A stretch of DNA of 64,000 nt from Chrysopilus asiliformis. Taxonomy: Eukaryota > Arthropoda > Insecta > Diptera > Rhagionidae. This document shows positions 1-8,396 of the stretch, piece after piece (positions within the stretch are counted from its first letter, which is position 1; every line of letters begins with the position of its first letter). The stretch lies in assembly GCA_964034945.1 (NCBI GenBank), contig OZ035960.1:105102433-105166432 (forward strand), given 5' to 3'. The translations under genes were made by a program, and so were the position numbers. Below the pieces are notes generated by a model. The model did no database searches. It was not told the origin of the DNA and saw only the letters and a program-made list of their open reading frames with translations.

Positions 1-653
1 TCTCTAAAACATAAACTACAAATTCTCTTCATAGAGGCTAGCCTCCGATTCGTACAAATGCTTTCATACAGCTTTTGCTAAGAACAAGATAACCGTATGA
101 AAATAAATATAGCCGTCTCGTTTAAACCGTGAGCTGGGTGTTGGCGCCTAAAGTTAGTTTTTGACGCCTAAAGTTAGTCTCAAACTTGTGAAATTTGAAT
201 TTCGCGGCAAACGAAATTTGAATTTCGCGACCTTATACAGTTCAGTGAATGCGTTCAAGTACGATAAAGAAGGAAATATTTTTGGGACCATTTTTCAGCA
301 GAGCTTTGTATGGTGACAGTTGTTCTATGTTATATAGTTCTGTGGTCGTATCATAAAAAATTTTATAGAACTAAAAAAAACTTTGCCTCCTCATTTCAAA
401 TATACACGAGCCGCCACTGATTGGAATATTATAATGAAATTGAATCTTTTATATTTTTGTGCATTTTTGAGAACGCGAAAGGTTTTCGAAACAACGAACC
501 GGAAACCACTCAAGCTACACGTTAATAAAGCACAGGGCACTGCACCTATAACAGATTAACAGGAAAAACTTCACGACTGATAAAAGGCAAAACAAATGTC
601 ACGCCATATAGGGTTTTTCGCAAAATTTCGTTATTTTTGATCATATTTTTAAT
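1..653. other. Intronic or intergenic DNA, no gene seen
   Basis: AT-rich sequence. I looked on the minus strand for the next glutamate-receptor exon (end of S1 and first membrane segment) and did not find it, so it should lie beyond the left edge. Short direct repeats (a 17-bp motif near 148 and 165, and a repeated AAATTTGAATTTCGCG near 191 and 214) are present without a clear role. Confidence 0.5.
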
Positions 654-861
654 TTAACGCATTAACGCCCGCCGTACTCAAATGCACCGGATATATGTAT
701 ATTTGATAATATGTTAAATTAAGCTTGAATTTCAGACGAATCCAAATTATTATCCCAGATATATGCACAGAATTTTTTTCACGATTGTGTATTTTATAAG
801 AATAAATTGGTTTTTGTGTTAAAAATATTCAGTGGTTTTCTCATGGGCATTGATGCGTTAA
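654..861. mobile_element. TTAA-flanked MITE (piggyBac-like)
   Basis: Imperfect terminal inverted repeats, TTAACGCATTAACGCCC at the left and the complement of TTAACGCATCAATGCCC at the right, bound a 208-bp non-coding segment. Both ends carry TTAA, the target site used by piggyBac-type transposases. It lies just downstream of receptor exon 9. The assignment rests on end structure only. Confidence 0.55.
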
Positions 862-882
862 TAAAAGTATAAAGTTCTATAC

Positions 883-970
883 CTGTTCTCTCTCATAGGT
901 AATTGTTAAATCAGCAATGGCCAGATCAGCGCGTTGTTCAAGAAGTTCTCGCACATTTCCATCCCACTCG
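883..970 (-). CDS. Glutamate receptor exon 9 (S1 lobe, ligand-binding Arg)
   Basis: Encodes EWDGNVRELLEQRADLAIAD and LTITYEREQ. By family knowledge the Thr and Arg here contact agonist. The donor GTATAG follows at 882-881. This is the last exon in the window. Confidence 0.9.
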
Positions 971-3900
971 CTAAATTTTTTTAAAATACTTTTTTTCCAA
1001 ATACTTTTTAAACAAAAAAAAATAGAACTTGTTACCCGATTTCTTTATTGTAGCTTCCATAGCGTCCATCAGGAACCAAACGAAATTTATAATTAAATCC
1101 TAGAATTTTAGAAATTTCTTCAATTAAATCGATTGCGTATCCTTCAAACTGATTATTTCCTGTCAGTTTATCTGCCGAATCCCTTCGCATGCAATATGGA
1201 GCACTCTAAAAATTTCATTACGTCTTGTTAAAAATAAATTAATTTAATTTCACAAAGAAATTACCAAAATTGTTGTCACCACGAGAGTTTTATTTTTCAA
1301 ATTCTCCTCGATTTCCTTCTGTTGATCCTGATACGTCCTGGTAAAGTTAATTGCATTTACCAGAGTCGAATTCCACGTCCCGATTTTGCGAAGTCCTGTT
1401 GGGCCCAACTCAATTATGTCCAACATGAAGTCAGTCCGAAATCCTTGATGGTCGAATCGAATTATATTTGTCAATCCTTTCATTTCTACGATTTTCATAT
1501 AATTTATTAAACTATATCCATGTGGCCAGGTATCCTGGCCATCACAGGATAAAGGATGAATATCGATTTGTTGGCTAGTGTCTAAATCGTGAAGTGCTTT
1601 CGCAAATAAATGCACGGCGTCGTACATCAATGCTGTCTCGGCCTAGAAATAAAAAGAAATTAGTTTTAAAATTTATTATTTCTATTTAGACGCTGTCCAC
1701 AAAATACGTCACACTTCAGAGAGGGGGATTCTCCGGTAGTGTGACGGCAGTACTAAACTCTAGACAAAAAATCGCGGAAAAGTTTGACGAAGGGGGGAAA
1801 AGGGTTCGAAAAGCCTCATATTTGGTTGACGTCTTTTATAAATAGACCGTTTTTTTCTGAATCCATGAGATAAACCCGTTAAATTAAATAGAAAAAATTA
1901 AAAAAAAAACAAAAGAAAAGCTGCAATCGTCAAATACTCTATATAAGACCAGACAAAATTTTTATGAAAAAAATCCATTTGAATGGAAGGGGGTGGAAGG
2001 AGTGGTCCAACTGGATTTTGATGTATGCATGAGTTGTGTAAAATCCTATTCTATAAGCATTTTACTTTTATAAATTTTTCAATACGACTCAAAGTTTTCG
2101 AGAAAATTGCAAAAAACGGTCTTTTGTATGAAAGGGGAGAAGGAATGATTCGATTTTGCCCATTCAAAAACGAAGCCTAGTCCCTGCTTTTGAAAGCTAT
2201 TGTGTTCACGGACAACTGTCCATTTGGATGGACAGACGGACGGACATGCGGAAATCAAAATCTTCTGTCATACCAAACATCCTCATATAGAGTATAAACA
2301 AACTTTTAAGATGTACTTTTAAGATGTTTTTTAGAAAAAAAAAATCTACACAGGGATTCTGCCTCAAAAAAAGCAAAAAGTTGAAAAGTTTTGCGTCTAC
2401 CGGTCGCAATTTTGTTTTTCCTCTTACATACATCCAAACATATTACTGTCACCAGAGTTACATATGTGTGCACAATTTCATACGAGTGGAAGTGTATCAA
2501 AATTAGGTTACAATATTTGACCCTAACAAATAAACTGACGAGTGAAGCTAAACAAAAGCTTGTAAGGAAAATTGAATTTCAATCCCAACCTTCATTGATG
2601 TAAAGTTTCCAGATTGCGAATGACCATCGGTGTTCCAAAGTTTCACCACATCCTGAACCATTTGTGTGTTAATTAGACGAAATGCGGTAATGTTTGTCCC
2701 ACCAAATTTAAATTCATCCAAATTAACTGTATTCAAATCCAATGATGTGATCAAATAACTGTGATAATCACTCATCATTCCAATTTGCTGCGCTTGTTTT
2801 AAAACATCATAAATTTTTTCCGTTGTGCAATCTAAGACGATATGAGCTTCTGCTAGATTTTTAATCTGTTTTAAAAGGGGCCTGAAAAGAACAAAGATTG
2901 TAAATATAATTTTTATGATAAACTTCAAGATTTACCTGTAATCACCGGAATCACTCAGTTGCCTAACAGTAATAGGAAATTCTGATGGACCGTGAGCTTT
3001 GAGCAATTCTTGAAGGCGCACCAATCCATCGTTGTTCTCGTAAATTATTGTAAAGGATTTCCATCCCCATGCTCTCACTATGTCTACGTAGGCCTAAAAT
3101 GAAGAAAAATCGTAAAAATTTCAAGAAAAAAGCAAAGGATCATAAAAAAATTAAAGCTTAAAAAACCCTTAAAACACAGTTTTATTTTATTAAAAAGCTA
3201 CAACTTCCAAGAAGCCACACAGAAAAAAATAATTTTGTATTATTTACAAAATGGGGTTAACAAAAAGAAATTCGTAAATATTACTGAAGTTTTGTATATA
3301 CTTCGTAATATTAACAAATATTTTTTCGTATAGTTACTAAAATTTGTTAATATTACGAAGTAATACAAAACTTCAGTAATATTTACGAATTTTTTTTTTG
3401 TTAAACCAATTATTTTTTTCTGTGCAAGAAGCAAGATAGGGCAGGTGCCCTGGGTAGCACTTGAAGGAAAGGATCCAAAAAAAAACTCAATTCTTTTCAT
3501 TGGGTGCATATCATCTGATTATGAGTTCATTTTCTTGAAGAGAGTTAGTGGGGCGCCACCCTATAAAAAGATCTTCACTCACCCCTGATTGTTTAAGCAG
3601 TTCCAGCGTTTGAACTCTTTCAGTCGTTGTCGTCATTTTGGCTCACGACAAAATATAAGTTTTAAAGTATATATGGCTGCGCCGCGCTTCAATTAGGACA
3701 TTTAGAACAGTTTCTATCTCACCATATTAAAATTCACTATAAACATTGTTTCAATTGATTAAAACAACTACGACTTTCTGAATTTTTCCATAACTCACAC
3801 ATGAGTTTTTTACTTATATTAACCGATTTCAGATAGTTTGGCAGTTATTTGTAACCATGATCAAATTTTTAAAGTATTTCGCAATCGCTTTTCACCTTGG

Positions 3901-6900
3901 CGGCCATTTTTACATGTTCAATTGTCCACTCTCTAGACTTTAGGCCCTCTAGTTTTTAAATTACCGATTGAGCTTTTTAGTATAGATCTCCAGTTTACAG
4001 GTTCTCTACTTGTATTCGCTCATTATGTTCGCATCCTTAATGAAATCGGTGACAATCTTTTTATACCCGTATGGTGAAACCAAAGAGTATATTAACTTTG
4101 CCTTACCGTTTGTAACGCCAAGATCTCGTCATCGCACACAAAAATGAATTACACCAGTGTGTTTAGAATGATGAAAAAAGTTGAATTTAGCATGTCCGTC
4201 CGTCTGTCCGTCTGTCTGTGGCGCGGATTGCGGGCGCACGGATTGAGCTAGAGACTTGAAATTTTGCGCAGATCCGTTTTTCGTAAAATTCGAGGCCAAG
4301 TTCGTTAATGGGCAAAAATGGACCATTAGGGGGGGGGGGGTACCCCCCATACGAACGAAAACGGTTTTTGTGAATATCTCAAAAACGGTGCATCTTATCA
4401 AAAAAGTCCAAGAACAAAAGTTATTTACGATATGATTCTACATAAAACTCTCATACATCAAAATCCGATTGGAATAAATTTTAAAAAATCTTATTGGAAA
4501 ATTTGACTTCAAAGTGGAATTTTGGTATAACTGTTCGAATTTTGATACGAATACGAATATGATTGCCAGATTGGCAATTATAGCTTTTGTTATGTTTATC
4601 TTTTGACGTTTGTTGTCAATGATAAAAATTCAGAAAATTGTTAATCCAAATAATCAGGGATGGAAAACGTTACCGTAACGTAACGAAATAACGATGTCCC
4701 GGTTTTTTCCTCAAAATAACGGTTAATATTGAAAAATTTATAAAGATGTGTTTAGAATAGGACTTTACATAACTCATCCATACTTCAAAATTCAATCGGA
4801 CAACTCCTTTCTCCCTCTCCTATACAAACCGATTTTGTTTAAATAAACATTTTGTCTGTCATCCTATAGAGATTTTGACAAATGGCCCTTGGCAATTGTA
4901 GCTTTTCTTATATTTAATTGCGTACAAAAATCCATAAAAATCTGAAACGTACCTTTGATAATTTATTTGGATGCGGATATAAATTTACTAAGCAACTTTC
5001 CCGCCTGAGTCTGTATTCCCATCGATTTTCCAAATGTGGTATCTGAAATTAAAATAAATAATTTTTTAGTAAAATGGTTTTTTCTTTGATCTTATTACGA
5101 GGGCAGCTTGAAAATTCAGGTAAAAATATGACCAAAAAAAAGATCTCCACTTTGAGTTCATCTACATTTTCAAAAATATTTTTAGTTGTGAAAATTTCGA
5201 GTTTTAAAAACCCAAGGCCCCGTTTACATCTGACACTTTATTTAGCAAATTTTATTCTGTGACACTGAATCCAAATCTTACAACCGTTTACACTACGACA
5301 CAAAATCCCGAACTTTATTCCTGGCAGACGCCCGCACTCGATTTTTTCATATAAACCCGCCGGAAATAAATTCAAATTTTGTCAACTTTTAAATTCTGAA
5401 TAAAATTCGCGGAAAAAATCAAGAAAAAATAGCGAGTGTGAACGGGGCCTAAGGAGACAAGTCAGGCGAATATTGTGGATGCGGCAAGATGTTGAACCAA
5501 AGTTCAACTAATGTTATTGTTATTCTATTCGTAACGTGATGTACTTAAATTTTCTCTGACTTTCTAAACAGTCCTCGTGGTTAATAAATACCTCCATTGT
5601 GTCACAAATACTTTGAACATGGCCAGCAGTATGAGCCGATTGTGGTCCAAATATTGCTGCAACTCCCAGACTTAACAGATAGCAAACTAAAATATATAAA
5701 ATTAAATTTTGTTATTTAATAAACTTTTATGAGCGAGAATTTAATTAAAATTAAATATCCACAAAAATGAAGTAAAATTCGTAGACTTCCGTGCGGCATA
5801 ATTGGTTTCCTGTAAGAAAATTTAGCCTACGCTAGGCACGCTTTCAATTGCGTTAGGAAAAGTAAAAATGTGTCTACCTGTGGTGGGAGAAATTCAAAAA
5901 TTAAACCTGCAGCAAGTAATGTGGGGCTTAAAAGTAAGGAGCTTAAAAGTAAGGAGCTACGAGTTGACCTGATATCGGTACCTATTTCAAGGATATAATG
6001 TTATGTAATGGATGATTCCATCTGCCTGCTACAAGCTAAGTTGACTTGCCAAAAAGAAGTAGGATCAGCTTTATTAAATTTTGCCCCCACCCTCTACGAA
6101 AAGTTAATGATGGACCTTTAAATACAACTCTTTCCAAATCTTCATTTGCCCAAACGAAAAACTTTTTTATCTGACCGATGCCTCCATCCTTCCTCTGGAT
6201 TGCACCACTGCCAAATTGTTCATTTTGCCGTATGTTCGTCAATGAAATTTTGGTATGGGCCGCAACAAAACCATTCTTAGTTCACCATTTATAGCTATTT
6301 CATTGTTTTTATTTGAATAAATGCAAATTTATATTTGTTTCCAGGCAAAATTATGTCATTAATATGAACCAAGTAAAGTACAGAAACCTCATTTGAACGA
6401 CTTTTACATACAGTTTATAACAAGAAGCGCCATAAATTCTCAAAATTTCGCCAAAACAAATTTATTCAAATTAATTCCAAACTCGAAAACCAACAAATAT
6501 TAAAATAAAATGACAATCGGCTACCGAAAATGAAATGACAATTCATAAAACGTGTAAAATGAGAAACATTTCATAATTCAATTTGAATAGATTAAGCTAT
6601 TAGACCCAAATCTGCATATTAGAAAACCAAATTTTCTATAATTCAATTTATTATTATTAAAGACTTTGCATAATAAGATTTAATGGAGATATTCAAATTT
6701 TCCCAATACGAACCTCTTTTTGATGCGTGAAAACTATCATGCGGTGATAGTTTTTCAATTTGTGCAACTAACTTTGAACGTGGTAAAATCAATCTATCGG
6801 CATTTATTCGTTCCACCGCATATCGAAATGCTAACTCCTGAGTATCATCAGTAGGATGAAACAGTCCACCTAAAACACATAAAAATACACCATTATTTTA

Positions 6901-7101
6901 TGATTTAAATTAATTTTCCGATTTTTCCGATTTTTCCGATAAAAATCGATATGAGGCCTCAATGAATTTTGATCAACACTCTGTGAGACGTATTTGGTCT
7001 ACACTATCTGAATTGAATTCACCTATTTTAATAATATCCGGCAAAGCATCATTCAAATGGAACTGAGCCGATAGTAAAATCACAAAATGTACAAAAAACA
7101 T
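883..7101 (-). CDS. Kainate-type ionotropic glutamate receptor, 5' part of gene (exons 1-9)
   Basis: Ligand-gated cation channel subunit at the cell surface. Nine exons were joined by GT-AG signals with consistent phase (7101-7023, 6869-6714, 5686-5592, 5042-4953, 3093-2936, 2881-2590, 1642-1265, 1205-1036, 970-883), giving 502 uninterrupted codons. Residues 1-19 form a hydrophobic signal peptide. Residues about 20-405 are the amino-terminal domain (motifs AAIFGPQSAH, IPHLENRW, AYVDIVRAWGWKSFTIIYE, LMYDAVHLF). From about 411 lobe S1 begins (VVTTILSAPYCMRR, GYAIDLIEEI, LAIADLTITYEREQ); the Arg of the last motif binds the ligand carboxylate in this family. Pore helices, S2 and M4 are missing because the gene runs off the left edge. 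The sequence is closest in feel to the fly clumsy/Grik/Ekar group, but I cannot decide among these paralogues. Introns hold several transposon remnants. Confidence 0.9.
1036..1205 (-). CDS. Glutamate receptor exon 8 (S1 lobe)
   Basis: Encodes SAPYCMRRDSADKLTGNNQF, GYAIDLIEEISKILGFNYKF and a PDGRYGSYNKEIG stretch, the core of ligand-binding lobe S1. Acceptor TTTTTAG, donor GTAACA. The final Gly codon is split with exon 9. Confidence 0.92.
1265..1642 (-). CDS. Glutamate receptor exon 7
   Basis: Encodes AETALMYDAVHLFAKAL through IIRFDHQGFRTDF to LVVTTIL. It finishes the amino-terminal domain and enters the S1 lobe. Acceptor TTTCTAG, donor GTAATT; phase 0 at both ends. Confidence 0.92.
1905..2300 (-). 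repeat. Dispersed repeat, Helentron-like family 2 (intronic, reverse)
   Basis: Read on the minus strand, this matches the copy at 54.34-55.07 kb: the segment from AAAACTTTGAG through a run of ATTTATAAA, a CATACATCAAAATCC block, a pyrimidine-rich CCCCCTTCC block, and the end CATATAGAGTATTTGACG before GCAGCTTTTCTT. It lies in the intron between exons 6 and 7 and also carries short GACGGACGGACA microsatellite DNA near 2235. Confidence 0.55.
2305..2575 (+). repeat. Fragment of dispersed repeat family 4
   Basis: Shares CATATGTGTGCACAATTTCA, a GAGTGGAAGTG...TCAAAATTAG stretch, a TTTGACCCT block and the end AAGCTAAACAAAAGCTTG with copies at 35.5, 41.8 and 48.1 kb. Strongly diverged. No coding capacity is seen. 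Confidence 0.5.
2590..2881 (-). CDS. Glutamate receptor exon 6
   Basis: Encodes RPLLKQIKNLAEAHIVLDC through GGTNITAFRLINTQ to TSMK. The acceptor TTTTCAG lies just above 2881. The donor is AAG|GTTGGG, a weaker GT site that nonetheless keeps frame with exon 7. Confidence 0.9.
2936..3093 (-). CDS. Glutamate receptor exon 5
   Basis: Encodes AYVDIVRAWGWKSFTIIYE through VRQLSDSGDY. The acceptor TTTTAG precedes 3093 and the donor GTAAAT follows 2936. The last codon is split (AG|G) with exon 6. The intron upstream (3094-4952) contains a palindromic MITE and a Helentron-like copy. Confidence 0.92.
3218..3424. mobile_element. Palindromic MITE in receptor intron
   Basis: Ends are CACAGAAAAAAATAATT and its complement (AATTATTTTTTTCTGTG). 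The interior is also a long inverted repeat: GAAATTCGTAAATATTACTG and GAAGTTTTGTAT recur inverted at 3350-3395. The whole 207-bp segment could fold into one hairpin. No ORF of interest. Confidence 0.6.
4061..4598 (+). mobile_element. DINE-1/Helentron-like non-autonomous element, copy A
   Basis: Starts TTATACCCGTATGGTGAAAC, contains a GTCCGTCTGTCC (GTCY) microsatellite at 4196-4220, and ends with the hairpin ATTGCCAGATTGGCAAT followed by TATAGCTTTTGTTATG. These parts (TTATACCCG start, GTCY block, near-terminal hairpin) are known for DINE-1-type Helentrons of Drosophila. The internal CACCATACGGGT seen in other copies, complementary to the 5' end, is lost here. Inserted in a receptor intron in antisense orientation to the gene. 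Confidence 0.65.
4729..4922 (+). repeat. Fragment of Helentron-like family 2
   Basis: Matches the 3' part of the element at 54.34-55.07 kb: GTGTTTAGAATAGGACTTTA, a CATACTTCAAAATTCAATCG block, CTCCCTCTCCTATACAAA and the end TTGGCAATTGTAGCTTTTCT. It sits immediately downstream of copy A of family 1. Confidence 0.55.
4953..5042 (-). CDS. Glutamate receptor exon 4
   Basis: Thirty codons encoding IPHLENRWEYRLRRESCLVN and LYPHPNKLSK. The acceptor TTTCAG and the donor GTACGT are both good. Phase 0 on both sides. Confidence 0.9.
5213..5455. mobile_element. MITE with AGGCCCCGTTTACA ends
   Basis: Terminal inverted repeats AAGGCCCCGTTTACA (left) and TGTGAACGGGGCCTAA (right) bound about 243 bp of non-coding DNA between exons 3 and 4. 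Ends of this GGCCCCGTT type are common in arthropod MITEs. The superfamily is not assigned. Confidence 0.6.
5592..5686 (-). CDS. Glutamate receptor exon 3
   Basis: Encodes VCYLLSLGVAAIFGPQSAHT through SICDTME. AAIFGPQS is a hallmark of the kainate-receptor amino-terminal domain. Acceptor AG is at 5688-5687 and donor GT at 5591-5590; the exon ends in phase 0. Confidence 0.9.
6714..6869 (-). CDS. Glutamate receptor exon 2
   Basis: Encodes GLFHPTDDTQELAFRYAVERI and on to SFHASKR, the first strand and helix of the amino-terminal domain. Acceptor TTTTAG ends at 6870 and the donor GT lies at 6713-6712. The splice phase matches both neighbours. Confidence 0.88.
7023..7101 (-). CDS. Glutamate receptor exon 1 (start codon and signal peptide)
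   Basis: ATG at 7101-7099 opens a hydrophobic leader (MFFVHFVILLSAQ...), followed by LPDIIKI. The donor GT is at 7022-7021. The last G joins exon 2 to make the Gly of the motif IGGLFHPTDD, which is typical of the mature N-terminus of these receptors. Confidence 0.85.
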
Positions 7102-7339
7102 TACTTTTTACTAAACTTATTCGCTAATATAAACAGTACTACAATTAATTTTTCAATTTGTTTTGCAGATAAAAATAGCCCAGTGACAGGATGCTGCGAA
7201 TGGACCGAAAGATTTACTCGTACTCGCATGCATTTAGCTGGGGTAAGGATATCCCATGTAACGCACATGCGTATAACAAACAAAACTTTTATCAATTGGA
7301 AAACTTTTCAACTCTCGTAGGATGAAGAGCTTTACGCTG

Positions 7340-7917
7340 TTATACCCGTATGGTGAAACCAAAGGGTATACTAACTTTGCCTTACCGTTTGCAACGCCAA
7401 GATCCCGTCATCACACACAAAAATGAATTACACCAGTGTGTTTAGAATGATAAAAATAATTAATTTTTGCATGTCCGCCCGTCCGTCCGTCCGTCTGTCC
7501 GTCCGTCTGTCCGTCTGTGGCGCGGATTGCGGGCGCACGGATTGAGCTACAGACTTGAAATTTTGCACAGATCCATTTTTCATAAAATGCGAGGCCAAGT
7601 TCGTTAATGCGCAAAAATGGACCATTAGGGGGGTGGGGGGGGGGGGTACCCCCCATACGAACGAAAACGTTTTTTGTGAATATCTCAAAAACGGTGAATC
7701 TTATCAAAAAAAAAGTGCAAGAACAAAAGTTATTCAGGATATTATTCTACATAAAACTCCCATACATCAAAATCCGATTGGAACAAATTTTAAAAAATCT
7801 TATTGGAAAGTTTAACTTCATAGTGGAATTTTGATAAAACTGTTCGCCATTCACTTAAATCACCATACGGGTTTTCAATAATTGCCAGATTGGCAATGAT
7901 AGCTTTTGTTATGTTTT
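7340..7917 (+). mobile_element. DINE-1/Helentron-like element, copy B
   Basis: Nearly full-length copy: TTATACCCGTATGGTGAAAC start, GTCCGTCCGTCCGTCTGTCC block at 7481-7518, a G-run near 7630-7646, the subterminal CACCATACGGGT (complementary to the 5' end) at 7851, then the hairpin ATTGCCAGATTGGCAAT and AGCTTTTGTTATG. It lies about 240 bp upstream of the receptor start codon. Confidence 0.7.
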
Positions 7918-8337
7918 CTTGATAACCTTAAAAAAATTTATGGGAAAACATCGACAAACTTTTTTCTACCGATCTGGTAACACTTTTTATTGTCCTTTAA
8001 AAAATACCTTTATTCTTTGTTGCATTTTTGCTAAAAATATAGTGATATTTTTCTAAATGTCAATCCCTTCTAAGGTGAAATTATAAAGGACCGCCTTTAT
8101 CCCTTTTTGAAATCATTGATAATTGGTTAATATATAAACATATTTGTAAGAAAATTTTATTTATAAATTTAGTCCCTTATTGGGTAGTAGCATACAAAGG
8201 AAGTCATTTTTACCTGAGTGAATTTCGGGTGCTGAAGACTCAAAAATGCTCATTTTTATATAGAATTTTTAAGAGTACGATAACTGGGATGATAAAAGAA
8301 CCGGCAAATCAAACAAATTTTAAAAAAATTTAAAAAA
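7918..8337. other. Spacer before the minisatellite, no gene seen
   Basis: AT-rich DNA between copy B and the flank of array 1. No ORF, tRNA or repeat that I recognise. Confidence 0.4.
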
Positions 8338-8396
8338 AACTATCTGATGTGAACAGCCTATGATTTTCTTATACAAAATCTACGTTTCTACAGTAC
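8338..8396 (+). repeat. Dispersed 59-bp flank of array 1, also at 35.2 kb
   Basis: The segment ACTATCTGATGTGAACAGC ... TTCTTATACAAAATCTACG ... ending TACAGTAC is about 88% identical to the complement of 35216-35271. There, the sequence continues past GTAC with no minisatellite. So array 1 begins exactly at a GTAC inside an older repeat. Confidence 0.65.

Noticed and set aside
3583..3640. A possible extra receptor exon (MTTTTERVQTLELLKQSG before a GTGAGT)
   Set aside because: Joining exons 4 and 5 directly gives the expected receptor sequence in frame; this piece has no match to the domain there.
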